From positions 62,001 through 126,000 of the forward strand of contig JAXMFB010000008.1 in NCBI GenBank assembly GCA_046347945.1: 64,000 bases of DNA, in the 5' to 3' direction. A program made the position numbers and the translations under genes. Source of the stretch: Zeimonas sp046347945. Lineage in GTDB: Bacteria > Pseudomonadota > Gammaproteobacteria > Burkholderiales > Burkholderiaceae_E. Below are positions 27,308-36,743 of this stretch, one piece after another (within the stretch, counting starts at the first letter, position 1; each line of letters opens with the position of its first letter). The notes under the pieces are model-generated. The model made no database searches, was not told where the DNA came from, and saw only the letters and a list, made by a program, of their open reading frames with translations.

Positions 27308-28089
27308 GCCGCCGGCCACGCTTGCAGGAACTCGCGCCAATGGGGCGCCTGCTCGCCCTGCCCCTGCAGCGTCTCGCGAAGCAGCGCGAGCTCGCGCCGG
27401 TAGTGCTCGGCGGTCCAGAGTCCGCGCATCCGCTGGAACCTGCAGAACATCAGCCAGGTGTTCGCCACGTCGGTCTCGCAATACGCGCGGATCTCGGGCA
27501 GGCGGCCGTCACGGTATGCGGGCCAGACCTGCGAGCCGTCCATGCCGAGCTTTCCCGGGAATCCGCACAGCTTCGCCAGCTCGTCGAGCGGCGCATTCGC
27601 GCGCGGCGCGTACAGCGCCAGCACGTCCATCAGGTCGAGATGGCGCGAGTGGTAGCGACCGAGGTAGTTGTTCCACTTGAACTCGCGGTCCTCGTCGCCC
27701 TGCTCCCAGTAGCGCGCCGCCTGTACGCCGTGGACCAGCGCGCGGTATTGCAGCACCTGCAGGTCGAAACCGCCGCCGTTCCACGAAACCAGCTGCGGCG
27801 TGTGGCGATCGACGAGCTGGTAGAAGCCCCTGACGAGCGTTTCCTCTTCGGAGTCCGGCTCGCCGATGCAGCGCACCTTCAGGCCCTCGTCGGTGCGCAG
27901 CAGAGCGCCGACCGCGACCACGCGGTGCAGGTGCAGCGGCAGGAAATCGCTGCCGGTCTGCTCGCGTCGGCGCGCAAAGGCCTGCTCCGCCACCGTGGCG
28001 TCGTCGATCGTGTCGTCCAGCCCGTGGATGACCCGCAGGCCCGCCACGTCGGGCACGGTCTCGATGTCGAAGCACAGGACGGGAACCAT
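27304..28089 (-). CDS. DEDD-type 3'-5' exonuclease (PolB-exonuclease-like)
   Basis: A 261-residue stand-alone exonuclease domain of the kind related to family B DNA polymerases (Pfam DNA_pol_B_exo2). The four acidic residues are visible in LCFDIETVPD (Asp, Glu), SWNGGGFDLQVL (Asp) and YCETDVANTW (Asp). It probably acts on DNA, but no partner polymerase is encoded nearby. It is coupled by a GTGA overlap to rlmD. Confidence 0.88.
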   Translation of the reverse strand: MVPVLCFDIETVPDVAGLRVIHGLDDTIDDATVAEQAFARRREQTGSDFLPLHLHRVVAVGALLRTDEGLKVRCIGEPDSEEETLVRGFYQLVDRHTPQLVSWNGGGFDLQVLQYRALVHGVQAARYWEQGDEDREFKWNNYLGRYHSRHLDLMDVLALYAPRANAPLDELAKLCGFPGKLGMDGSQVWPAYRDGRLPEIRAYCETDVANTWLMFCRFQRMRGLWTAEHYRRELALLRETLQGQGEQAPHWREFLQAWPAA

Positions 28090-28108
28090 CGCCGGGGGCC
28101 CGCCTCGT

Positions 28109-29007
28109 TCAGCGAGCCGGCAGGTACTTGCGCGGATCGACGGGCTTGCCGTCCTTGCGGATCTCGAAGCGCAACTGCGGGCTGTCCGCGCCGGAACTGC
28201 CGAGTTCGGCGATGCGCTGGCCGCGCTTGACGCTCTGGCCTTCCCTCACCAGCAGCGTGCGGTTGTGCCCATAGACGGACAGCGTCTCGCTGGCGTGCTT
28301 GAGGATCACGAGATTTCCGTAGCCGCGCGGCCCCGGTCCGCTGAAGATCACCCGGCCGTCGGCCGCCGCGACGATCGGGTCTCCGGGCTTGCCCGCGATC
28401 GTGATCCCCATGCTGCGCGGCTCGGCGAAGCCCTGCACGACCTGGCCCGTGGCCGGCCAGACGAAGTTCTGTCGGAAGCGGCCCCGGGAGCCGCCGGAGC
28501 CGGCGCGGGCGCCGGCGGTGGTGTCGGCGCGACCGCGGGTGCCGGGGCAGTGGGCGGCGCGATCGCGACCGGGCCCGGCGTTGCGCCCGCGGGCGACGCG
28601 GCCGACTTCAGCTCCTCGAACAGTGAATCCGAGTACGGCTGCTTGGCGGCCATCGGCTCGGTCTTGAGCATGTTCGAGGACTGCGGCGGCGGCGGCGCGG
28701 CGATCGTCCCGCCCGGACCGGGCAACGGACGTGACTCGACGCGACTCGACGGCACCGGCGTGGTTTCGATCACGAGCGGCGCCGAGTCAGGGGCGACTGG
28801 AGCCGGCGCCGGCGGGGTCGCGGTCGGCGGCACGGGGGTGGGCGCGGCAGCGGGACGCGTGGCGGGCGTCCGATGCACGATCGGCGCGGGATGGGAGCTC
28901 GCGCACGCGGCGAGGATCGTGGCGATCGCAACGAGGAGTCCGACGCTGCGACCCCCGATGCGCGCCGGTGCGTCGGCCGGGCCGACGCCTTCGACAGGTT
29001 TCACCAT
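28109..29007 (-). pseudogene. nlpD: NlpD-like amidase-activator lipoprotein, frameshifted
   Basis: Two frames are needed. The first part (29007 down to about 28480) encodes a lipoprotein signal (lipobox LAAC) and a long Pro/Ala-rich region. The second frame encodes NFVWPATGQVVQGF and a LytM domain ending FEIRKDGKPVDPRKYLP. One base appears to be missing between 28471 and 28490, in GC-rich runs. The LytM metal ligands are replaced (SMGITIAG, QLRFEIR), as in NlpD, which activates amidases rather than cutting peptidoglycan. No LysM motif is visible, unlike typical NlpD. It lies next to pcm and surE as usual. It may be an intact gene with a sequence error. Confidence 0.8.
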
Positions 29008-29054
29008 GACTGTGTCGCGCCGCTGGGGCGCACTCGGTAGGCGGAGCATTGGCA

Positions 29055-29795
29055 CTAGGAGGTGCCGGTGCGCAATGGGACGAATCGTACCGCATCGAGC
29101 ACCGTAACCTGCCACTGCTCGCGCTCGACGCGCTCGACCAGATGCAGCGCCTGTCGCGTCGTGCCGATCGGCGCGATCAGCCGCGCGCCCACCCGCATCT
29201 GCTCGAGCAGCGCATCGGGAATCACCTCGCCGGCCGCGGCCATCACGATCGCGTCGAAGGGCGCGGCCTGCGCGACGCCGAGATGGCCATCGCCGAACAC
29301 CAGCCGAAGGTTGCCCAGGCGCATCGCTCGCAGGTTGTTGCGCGCCTGCTCGTGCAGCCCGCGCACGCGCTCGACCGAGACCACCTGCCCGAAGACCCGC
29401 GCCAGCACCGCGGCCTGGTAGCCGCAGCCGGTGCCGATCTCGAGCACCTGCGCCGCGGCACGGCGCGACGGCGGCAACGACTGCGCGACCAGTTCGATCA
29501 TCCGCGCAACCGTGCTCGGTTTCGAGATCGTCTGGCCGTGGCCGATCGGTAGCGCCACGTCCTCGTAGGCCCGGCTGGCCAGTGCCGCATCGATGAACGC
29601 GTGCCGGGGCACCAGCGACAGCGCATCGAGCACCTGCGCGTCGCGCACGCCGACGCGGCGCAGCGACTCGACCATGCTGGCGCGTGCGCGGTCGGAGGCG
29701 AGCCCGAGTCCACCCGGATTCTGCGGCAGCACCGGACGGCGCGTGCGCGCGCCGGCAGGCTGGGGCACCTGCAACCAGGCCGGGCGACGACTCAT
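29055..29795 (-). CDS. pcm: Protein-L-isoaspartate O-methyltransferase
   Basis: A 246-residue SAM-dependent enzyme that starts repair of isoaspartyl damage in ageing proteins. The core shows LPIGHGQTISKPSTVARMIEL and the SAM motif VLEIGTGCGYQAAVLARV, then IVMAAAGEVIP. A basic N-terminal extension of about 30 residues precedes the domain. It sits between surE and the nlpD-like gene, the classic stationary-phase surE-pcm-nlpD order that usually precedes rpoS. No rpoS follows here. Confidence 0.95.
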   Translation of the reverse strand: MSRRPAWLQVPQPAGARTRRPVLPQNPGGLGLASDRARASMVESLRRVGVRDAQVLDALSLVPRHAFIDAALASRAYEDVALPIGHGQTISKPSTVARMIELVAQSLPPSRRAAAQVLEIGTGCGYQAAVLARVFGQVVSVERVRGLHEQARNNLRAMRLGNLRLVFGDGHLGVAQAAPFDAIVMAAAGEVIPDALLEQMRVGARLIAPIGTTRQALHLVERVEREQWQVTVLDAVRFVPLRTGTS

Positions 29796-29844
29796 GGCCT
29801 GCCCCGCGCCCCGGCGGTGACGCGGCGCGCCGGCGGGCGGGCGA

Positions 29845-30591
29845 TCATTGCTGTTCGAGCCAACCGCGCACCGGATCGAGCGAAGCCGCCGCGGTCAGGT
29901 CGATGTCGAGCGGCGTGATCGACGCCCAGCCCTGGTCGACCGCGTGGAAATCGGTGCCCGGGCCGGCCTCCTTGGCGGCGCCCGCCGGGCCGATCCAGTA
30001 GATGGTGTCGCCGCGGGGGCTCTTCGCGCGCACGACCGGCTCGGCGAAGTGACGGCGCCCGAGCCGCGTGACCTGGACGCCGCGCAGCGCCGACAGCGGG
30101 CACGAGGGCACGTTGACGTTGAGCAGCATCGGTCCATGCAGCGGCCGCCGCGTGAAGCGCTCGAGGAGGTCGCGCGCGACGCTGGAGGCGGTGGCGAGGT
30201 GCTCGTGACCGCGCCTGGCGAGCGAGAACGCGATCGACGGCACGCCGAGCAGGTAACCCTCCATCGCCGCGGCCACGGTGCCCGAGTAGATCGTGTCGTC
30301 GCCCATGTTCGCGCCGTCGTTGATGCCCGAGAGCACCAGGTCCGGCTTGTGGTCGAGCAGGCCCGTCACCGCAATGTGCACGCAGTCGGTCGGCGTGCCG
30401 TTCAGGTAGAGGAAGCCACTGGCGGCGACGCGCACCGACAGCGGCCGATCGAGCGTCAGCGAGTTCGAAGCGCCGCTGCGATCGCGCTCGGGCGCGACGA
30501 CGGTGACGTCGCCGAACTCGCGCGCGACCTCGGCCAGCGCCTGGATGCCCGGGGAGAAGTAGCCGTCGTCGTTGCTGATCAGGATGCGCAT
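29845..30591 (-). CDS. surE: 5'/3'-nucleotidase SurE
   Basis: A 248-residue metal-dependent phosphatase acting on nucleoside monophosphates. The N-terminal ILISNDDGYFSPG carries the metal-binding Asp pair. PERDRSGASNSLTL, NGTPTDCVHIAVTGL and VLSGINDGANMGDDTIYSGTV are the other family motifs. The start ATG at 30591 and the length are standard. It is the first gene of the surE-pcm-nlpD set. Confidence 0.97.
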   Translation of the reverse strand: MRILISNDDGYFSPGIQALAEVAREFGDVTVVAPERDRSGASNSLTLDRPLSVRVAASGFLYLNGTPTDCVHIAVTGLLDHKPDLVLSGINDGANMGDDTIYSGTVAAAMEGYLLGVPSIAFSLARRGHEHLATASSVARDLLERFTRRPLHGPMLLNVNVPSCPLSALRGVQVTRLGRRHFAEPVVRAKSPRGDTIYWIGPAGAAKEAGPGTDFHAVDQGWASITPLDIDLTAAASLDPVRGWLEQQ

Positions 30592-30626
30592 TCGCGGATT
30601 CTAGCGAATCCGCCTGCGCTCAACGC

Positions 30627-31091
30627 TCAGCCTTCGGCGGGCCAGTCGCGGATGTAGGCCTTGAGCATCCGGTTCTCGAAGCTCTGCTCCTCGAGCACCG
30701 CGCGCGCCACGTCGTGGAACGAGATGACGCCGAGCAGCGTCTGTCCGTCCATCACCGGCAGGTAGCGCTGGCGCGTCTCGAGCATCACGCGGCGCAGCTC
30801 GTTGACGTCCATGTCCGGCGACACGACGAACGGATCGGTGTTCATCACGTCGCGCACGACGGTCTCGGCGACCGGCCCGGTCGGACCCGCCCGGTGCTCG
30901 AGCTGGCGACGCGCCAGCACGCGCAGGATCTCCCTGAACGTGAGCATGCCGACCAGGCGCCCGCGGTCCATCACGACCAGCGAGCCGATGTCGTGATCGG
31001 CCATCGTGATCACGCAGTCGGACAGCATCATTTCCGGGTTGACGGTGAACAGCGTGCTGCCCTTCACCCGAAGCACTTCGCTGACCTGCAT
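30627..31091 (-). CDS. CBS-domain pair protein
   Basis: A 154-residue protein with two CBS motifs (DIGSLVVMDRGRLVGMLTF and QRYLPVMDGQTLLGVISFHD) and a short C-terminal helix (MLKAYIRDWPAEG). It belongs to the stand-alone Bateman-module family that binds adenine nucleotides. It is not closely similar to the CBS protein at 2163-2609. It lies 179 bases downstream of the chemosensory operon and 35 bases before surE. No partner is evident. Confidence 0.9.
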   Translation of the reverse strand: MQVSEVLRVKGSTLFTVNPEMMLSDCVITMADHDIGSLVVMDRGRLVGMLTFREILRVLARRQLEHRAGPTGPVAETVVRDVMNTDPFVVSPDMDVNELRRVMLETRQRYLPVMDGQTLLGVISFHDVARAVLEEQSFENRMLKAYIRDWPAEG

Positions 31092-31270
31092 GTCCCCTCC
31101 TGCGCACCCGTTGTCCGGCCCCGGCGGCCGGGGTACACGCGTCGATGCTATCCCAACGTAGCTGCGCGGGACAAGGGCGGCGGCCGGAATGGCTCCGGCA
31201 CACGCGTGCACGCCGCTGCGCGGCCCCTCGTCCCGGGTCGCGCGCCACGGCCGGCCCGCGGCCTTTCCCG

Positions 31271-34200
31271 TCAGCGGCGGTGCACGAGTTGCGCGATGTG
31301 GCCGGCGAGCGCGTCTTCGGTGTAGGGCTTGGTCAGGAAGACGTCGACGCCCGCGTCGAGGGCGAGCCGCCGGTGCTTCTCCGACGAGCGCGAAGTGATC
31401 ATGATGACCGGCACCGCGCGAGTGTCCGGTCGCTCCCGCAAGGCGCGCACGAACTCCACGCCGTTCATCCTCGGCATCTCGAGGTCCACGAGCACCAGCG
31501 CGGGCACGCGGCGCGCGACGCGCTCGAGCGCATCGATGCCGTCGGCGGCGCTGTCGACCTCGTAGCCGAGGTCGCGGGCGAACAGCTCCATCGTCCTGCG
31601 CACGCTCACCGAATCGTCGACGACCAGGCATACCGGCGCGGCGCGGCGCGCCGCGTCCAGCGCTGGCGCCGCATGCGCGTCCTGCCGCGCGGCGAGGAGC
31701 TGCGGCAGGTCGATGACCGGCGCGACCGCGCCATCGCCGAGCACGGCCGCGCCCTCGATGCCCGGAATCGGCGGCACGAACGACGCCAGCGGACGAACGA
31801 CGACGTTGCGCGTCTGTCCGGCCTCGGCGACCAACACCGCCACCCGCTCGCCCCCGGCCATCCGCACCTGCAGCACCGCCGGCACGGCCGGCTCCACGCC
31901 CGGCGGCGGCGCGAAGGCGTCGACGGGCAGGCCCAACGCGTCCTCGAGCCGGACCAGCCGGATCGGGCCGGCCGTGCCGTGGAACCGGCGCACGCCGTCG
32001 GCATCGTCGAAGATCCGGTCGGCGGTCAGGATCTGCTCGACATCGCGCACCTCCAGGGCCAGCACGTGCGATGGCGAACGCACGACGATCACCGGCACCG
32101 CCGCCAGCCGCACCGGTACGCGCAATCGCACGCGCAGGCCCTGCCCCGGCGCCGAGGCGATGTCGAGCGACCCGCGCTGCTCGCGCACCGCCTGGTTGAC
32201 GACGTCCAGGCCGATGCCGCGGCCGGACAGCTGGGTTGCGCGCGCGCGCGTCGAGAAGCCGGGAATCAGCACGAAGCGCGCGAGCGCCGCGTCGTCGCAG
32301 GGTTCGCCGGCCCCGAGCAGGCCCAACGCGGTCGCGCGTTCGCGCACCGCATGAGGATCGAGGCCGCGCCCGTCGTCGCTGCAGTCGACGACCAGGTCCG
32401 CGCCGTCGCGCGCGAACGCAAGGACGATGCGGCCCGCCGGGGGCTTGCCGAACGCCTGCCGCTGGGCGGGCGGCTCGATCCCGTGGTCGACGGCGTTGCG
32501 CAGAAGGTGGGCGATCGGCTCGATCAGCGACTGCAGCAACTGGGCGTCGATCTCGGTCGCCTCGCCATCGACCTGCAGGCTCACGTCGTGCCCGGCCATT
32601 CGCGCCGCCTGCCGCACGGTGCGCCGCCAGCGCGGCACCACCGTGTCGACGCGCACGGTGCGCGTCTGCAGCGCCGCCTCGCGCAGGTCGACCTGGATGC
32701 GCTCGAGCTGCGACAGCGAATCGCGCAGCGCCGCCACGTTGCCGCCGAGCTGCTGCTCGATCAGTCGCCCGTCGGCGCCCGACTCGGCGATGCGGCGCGA
32801 CACGGTGTGCAGGTCGTTGTATTCGTCGAGCTCGAGCGCGTCGAAGTCCTCGCGCGCGCGTCGCTCGCTCAGGGCCGTGCCGCGCACGTCGACCAGCCGC
32901 TCGAGCTCGCCGGCGAGGTCCTGCAGCTGGTCGGTGCCGGTGCGCAAGGTCGCCCGGATCCGATCGACTTCGACCGCCTGCTCCTGGGCCTGCGAAAGCA
33001 GGATCGATGCCTCGTTGGCGAAGGCGAGCAGGCGCTCGATCAGCGAAGCGGGCACCCGCAGCCACTCCTGCGCGGCCTCGACGTGCTCGACGTGCTCGAC
33101 GTGCTCGACGTGCTCCGCAGGCGCGACGGACTCAACGGGCCCCGCAGGCACCGCGGGCCCGACAGGCTGCCCAGCCTCGGCGGGCGCTTCCTCGGCGGCC
33201 GGTTCGGCCGCCGCTGCGGTCGCCGCCCGGGCCTCGGCGCGCGCTGCGATGGCCGCTGCGGGGTCCTGCAGCAGGCGATTGGTCCAGTCGCGCACCCGAC
33301 GCAGCACCTCGAGCGCTCCCTGCGGCGCCGGCCCCAGCCCGGCCACCGATTCGCTCATCTCGGCCACGCAATCGGCGGCATCGGCGAGCGCGTCGAGCAA
33401 CTCGGCCGCGAGCCCGCCGTCGACAGGCTCGAGCAACTGCAGAAGATCCTCGAGCTGGTGCGTGAGGACGGCGATGCCGCGCACGCCCACGGTATTGGCC
33501 GATCCCTTCAGCGTGTGGGCGACGCGCTGCGCCGACGCGATCGCGTCGCCCGAACCCGAGGCAATGCGGTCGATGCACGAGGAGAACTCGGCCGACAGCG
33601 TCGGCAGCTCGCGCAGCAGGTTGTCGACCACGCTTCGATCGGCATCGAGCGGGATCTCGAGCGACAGGTCGTGTTCGTCGACGGGCTGCTCGGCCGCGAC
33701 CACCCGCCGCGAGGCGACGGTGGCGAGCGAGGCGAACTGGGCCAGCGCCGCATCGATCGACTCGCGGCGCGCCGGTATCGGCCAGGCCGGATCGCCGAGC
33801 GGGCCGAGCGCCTCGCGCGCCGCCTGCGAAGAAGGCTCCCGAAACAGCCGGACCCAGGCCGGTGCCACCTGCGCCAGCAGGCCGCGATGCCGGTCGCCGA
33901 AGCGGGCAGGCTCGCTCGCGAGCGCCTGCAGGGTCCGCGCGAACGTCTCGAGCACCGCTGAAACCGCGGCCAGGCCGATGTAGCCGACTGCATTGGCGAA
34001 ACGCTCGATCGCGTCGGCGCCGGCTTCGAGGGAATCGGCGATCCGCGCCTCGTGCGCGGCGCGATCCGTCGCGCCGGCGTGCCCGGCGAGCGCCGGGGCG
34101 AACTCTTCGTCGAGCTGCCCGGCGGCCTCGGCGAGCATCGCCAGCTCGTCCGCGCCGACCGACAGAGGGCCAGGTCCGGCCGTCTCGAACGCCTCCTCGC

Positions 34201-34852
34201 CGCCCCCGCCCAAGGCGGCCGTGGGCGCAGCGCCCTCCTCCAAGCCTGGCGGCATCGTCGTGGGCTCACGCAGATCGTCGGCAGCCTCGAGCGCCCGCAT
34301 TGCAGCGACAGTCGCCCTCGCGATGCGCTCGGCGTCCTGACGCAGTCGCGACGCAATCGGCGCGACCAGTTCGGGCGTCACCCGCGCGGCCAGCCCCGGC
34401 CAGTCGCGCAGCCGCTCGATCAGGCTCGAGGCCTCGTCGACGGGCAGCTGTCCGCTGCAGAAGGCGATCGTGTCCGACACCCATCCCTCGGCCGATGCGA
34501 GCTCCAGCGCCGCGTCGTCGGGCCGGGCGAGGCCGAGCAGGTGCGCGCGCAGCAGCCCGGCCGCGTGGCCCAGGCCGATCAGTTCGAGGTCGAGCGCGGC
34601 CTCGGCCAGACGATCGAGCGCGCTTGCCAGCCCGATGCGCCAGCCTCCCGAGGAGGCGCCCGGCCCCGTGCCGGCGGGCGCGGCGCTCCCCGGGCCCGCC
34701 GCCGCGGCCGGAGCCAGCCCGACCACGTCGGCGTCGGTGGCGTGGATCAGCGGCTCGAGCAGGCCAACCGCCGCAGCGTCGAGCGCATCGAGACGGGCGT
34801 CGGGCTTCGCCGCGGCGCCACGCGCCGATGCATCGGCTCCGATCGGGGTCAC
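31271..34852 (-). CDS. Hybrid CheA histidine kinase of the Pil-Chp type (ChpA/PilL-like)
   Basis: A 1193-residue hybrid kinase. At least one Hpt domain is clear (AHTLKGSANTVG, phosphorylatable His), after long Ala-rich helical regions that may hold degenerate Hpt modules. Next come a CheA dimerization region, the ATPase domain (HLLRNAVDHGIE, DDGRGLD, GRGIGLDVV), a CheW-like domain, and a C-terminal receiver (CLVVDDSVSVRRTM, LVDLEMP, FLTKPY). The GTG start has GGGGAG upstream. It is the last gene of the operon. It should phosphorylate the two upstream response regulators and control type IV pili or twitching. Confidence 0.93.
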   Translation of the reverse strand: MTPIGADASARGAAAKPDARLDALDAAAVGLLEPLIHATDADVVGLAPAAAAGPGSAAPAGTGPGASSGGWRIGLASALDRLAEAALDLELIGLGHAAGLLRAHLLGLARPDDAALELASAEGWVSDTIAFCSGQLPVDEASSLIERLRDWPGLAARVTPELVAPIASRLRQDAERIARATVAAMRALEAADDLREPTTMPPGLEEGAAPTAALGGGGEEAFETAGPGPLSVGADELAMLAEAAGQLDEEFAPALAGHAGATDRAAHEARIADSLEAGADAIERFANAVGYIGLAAVSAVLETFARTLQALASEPARFGDRHRGLLAQVAPAWVRLFREPSSQAAREALGPLGDPAWPIPARRESIDAALAQFASLATVASRRVVAAEQPVDEHDLSLEIPLDADRSVVDNLLRELPTLSAEFSSCIDRIASGSGDAIASAQRVAHTLKGSANTVGVRGIAVLTHQLEDLLQLLEPVDGGLAAELLDALADAADCVAEMSESVAGLGPAPQGALEVLRRVRDWTNRLLQDPAAAIAARAEARAATAAAAEPAAEEAPAEAGQPVGPAVPAGPVESVAPAEHVEHVEHVEHVEAAQEWLRVPASLIERLLAFANEASILLSQAQEQAVEVDRIRATLRTGTDQLQDLAGELERLVDVRGTALSERRAREDFDALELDEYNDLHTVSRRIAESGADGRLIEQQLGGNVAALRDSLSQLERIQVDLREAALQTRTVRVDTVVPRWRRTVRQAARMAGHDVSLQVDGEATEIDAQLLQSLIEPIAHLLRNAVDHGIEPPAQRQAFGKPPAGRIVLAFARDGADLVVDCSDDGRGLDPHAVRERATALGLLGAGEPCDDAALARFVLIPGFSTRARATQLSGRGIGLDVVNQAVREQRGSLDIASAPGQGLRVRLRVPVRLAAVPVIVVRSPSHVLALEVRDVEQILTADRIFDDADGVRRFHGTAGPIRLVRLEDALGLPVDAFAPPPGVEPAVPAVLQVRMAGGERVAVLVAEAGQTRNVVVRPLASFVPPIPGIEGAAVLGDGAVAPVIDLPQLLAARQDAHAAPALDAARRAAPVCLVVDDSVSVRRTMELFARDLGYEVDSAADGIDALERVARRVPALVLVDLEMPRMNGVEFVRALRERPDTRAVPVIMITSRSSEKHRRLALDAGVDVFLTKPYTEDALAGHIAQLVHRR
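33077..33112. repeat. Four perfect 9-base tandem repeats in the CheA gene
   Basis: CTCGACGTG is repeated four times without change, encoding alternating Val-Glu-His triplets (EHVEHVEHVE) in the linker between the Hpt and catalytic regions. The period is a multiple of three, so gain or loss of units would only alter linker length. Confidence 0.95.
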
Positions 34853-34868
34853 GGCGCGAACTCCCCGG

Positions 34869-36260
34869 TCACGCCTTCGGCGCCTTGAACACGCTGACCT
34901 CCTCGACCAGCGAGCGCGCGTACTCGACCAGCCGCCGCGTCTCGATCGACTGTGCGCGCAGCTGGCGCGTCGTCTCGGCGCTGGCCTCGCGGATCACGTC
35001 GGCACGCGCCTGCAGCGCCGAGCTCGCGCCCGCCTGCTCCTCGGACGTGGCGGCGATCTCGCGCACGTTGGCCACCAGCGACTCGGTCTCGAGCTGCGTG
35101 CGGCGCATCGCCTGGCCCGCGTCGTCGGCCATGCGGCTGATCTGGACCACCTGCGTGATCGCCTCGTTCATCGCGCGCACGGTCTCGTGGGCGCCGGTCT
35201 GGATTGCGTTGACCAGGCGCGAGATCCGCGTCGCCGATTCGCGGGCCGACTCCGACAGGCGCTTGACCTCGTCGGCGACGACCGCGAAGCTGCGCCCCGC
35301 CTCGCCGGCGGTCGCCGCCTTCATCGACGCGTTGAGCGCCAGGATGCCAGTGCGCTCGGCGATCGCCTGGATGATGCCCACCACCTGGCCGATCTCCTGG
35401 GAACGCTCGCCGAGCCGCTTGATCCGCTTTTCGGTCTCGCGGATCAGCTCGCGCGACTGCACGATCCCCTGGACCGTTGCCCCGACCACGCGCACCGCTT
35501 CGCCGGTTTCGGCGACAGCGCGCGCGGCCGACTCGTTGACCTGGCGCGCGCGATCGGCCACCGTGACGAGCGCCTGCGCCGCGTGCGCCAGTTCGCTCGC
35601 GGCCATGCCGACCTCGCGCTGCTCGCGCGCCGCGGCCTGGATCGCCAGGTCGGACTGGCCGCGCACCGCGAAGGTGGCTTGCGCGACGTCGCTCGACAGC
35701 GCCGCGACGTTGCGCAGCACGCGCCCGGTCTCCTCGGTGAGCAGGTTCAAGGCGTCCGCGATCGCTCCGGTGACGTTCTCGGTGACCGGCACCCGAATCG
35801 ACAGGTCCTTGGTCGAGGCGATCGTGCCGACCGCCTGCATGATGTCGATCACCGAGTTGTTCAGTTCCTCGCTTTCCCGGATGGTGCGGTTCAGGCTCGC
35901 GACGCGATCGTCGAGCAGGCGGTCCAGCGCATCCGCGAGCCCGGCGAACTCGTCGCCGCCGCGCCAGCGCACCCGCGCGTCGAGGTCGCCGTCGGCGAGC
36001 GCCTCGAGCGTCGCCTGGATGCGCTCGATCGGCGCGCTGGCCGATCGTGCAAGCCGGCGGCCGTAGGCGAAGCCGCCCAGCGCGAGCAAGGCAGCCAGCG
36101 TCAGCACCACCGCCACGATCTCGAGCGCCTGCGTCGGCTCGAGCATCTCCCGCACGATCAGCCATGCGAGCGCCGCGGCGATCGCCGCCACCGCGAGCGG
36201 AACCGCCGCGAGCACACCGATGCCCAGCCGCAGCTTCTGAGCGAAGGATCGGGTCGCCAT
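34869..36260 (-). CDS. Methyl-accepting chemotaxis protein, PilJ-like
   Basis: A 463-residue transducer with two close membrane segments (about residues 12-35 and 45-68) and therefore almost no periplasmic sensor domain. A HAMP-like region follows (ARSASAPIERIQATLEALADG), then a long coiled-coil signalling domain whose hairpin tip reads ERTGILALNASMKAATAGEAG. The small input domain suggests sensing of membrane or internal signals, or of pili, rather than a classical ligand. It lies 16 bases before the CheA gene and 3 bases after the CheW gene. Confidence 0.93.
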   Translation of the reverse strand: MATRSFAQKLRLGIGVLAAVPLAVAAIAAALAWLIVREMLEPTQALEIVAVVLTLAALLALGGFAYGRRLARSASAPIERIQATLEALADGDLDARVRWRGGDEFAGLADALDRLLDDRVASLNRTIRESEELNNSVIDIMQAVGTIASTKDLSIRVPVTENVTGAIADALNLLTEETGRVLRNVAALSSDVAQATFAVRGQSDLAIQAAAREQREVGMAASELAHAAQALVTVADRARQVNESAARAVAETGEAVRVVGATVQGIVQSRELIRETEKRIKRLGERSQEIGQVVGIIQAIAERTGILALNASMKAATAGEAGRSFAVVADEVKRLSESARESATRISRLVNAIQTGAHETVRAMNEAITQVVQISRMADDAGQAMRRTQLETESLVANVREIAATSEEQAGASSALQARADVIREASAETTRQLRAQSIETRRLVEYARSLVEEVSVFKAPKA

Positions 36261-36263
36261 CGC

Positions 36264-36743
36264 TCAGCTCCGCGCCAGCGCCTCGAACAGGCGCTCGGGG
36301 TCGGCCTCGTACCACACCTCGCCCGCGTCGGCCCGCGGGCCCGGCTCGCGGTCGACGGCATCGAGGGCGGGCACGAATGGGCAATCGGGCGGCCGCTCGT
36401 GGCCCGCCTGCCAGCTTCCGTCGACGAGCGCCTGCGGCGGGCCGTCCACCAGCAGGGCTGCGGCCTGCGGCGGCTTGCCCACCACCAGCACGTCGCGACG
36501 GCGCATCGCCGTGGTCGCAACGGGCTCGGCCGAAGGGTCGAGCACGACCAGCGGCTGGCCGCGCAGGTGCATCAGGCCGGCGACCCGGGCAGGCGCCAGC
36601 GGCAGCGGATAGATCGCGGCGTCGGCGACGAACTCGAGCGGGGTGCCCGGCGGCAGCGCCACGCCGACGCCACCGAGTCGGGCGCCGAAGCGCGCGGCAG
36701 GCCGCCGCTCGGCGCCGGCATCGTCTGGCGATCGCGGCATCAT
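36264..36743 (-). CDS. CheW-like coupling protein (PilI-like)
   Basis: A 159-residue CheW-domain protein, with the conserved stretch LPLAPARVAGLMHLRGQPLVVLD. It would couple the PilJ-like receptor to the hybrid CheA. The ATG at 36743 overlaps the stop of the upstream response regulator (ATGA). The tail after about residue 120 is poorly conserved and acidic. Confidence 0.9.
   Translation of the reverse strand: MMPRSPDDAGAERRPAARFGARLGGVGVALPPGTPLEFVADAAIYPLPLAPARVAGLMHLRGQPLVVLDPSAEPVATTAMRRRDVLVVGKPPQAAALLVDGPPQALVDGSWQAGHERPPDCPFVPALDAVDREPGPRADAGEVWYEADPERLFEALARS

Noticed and set aside
28471..28490. Programmed -1 frameshift in the nlpD-like gene
   Set aside because: No X-XXY-YYZ slippery heptamer is in register at the junction, and NlpD is not known to use frameshifting; an indel is simpler.
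31145..33961. Open frame of about 940 codons antisense to the CheA gene
   Set aside because: Shadow frame; low-complexity translation and no conserved motif.
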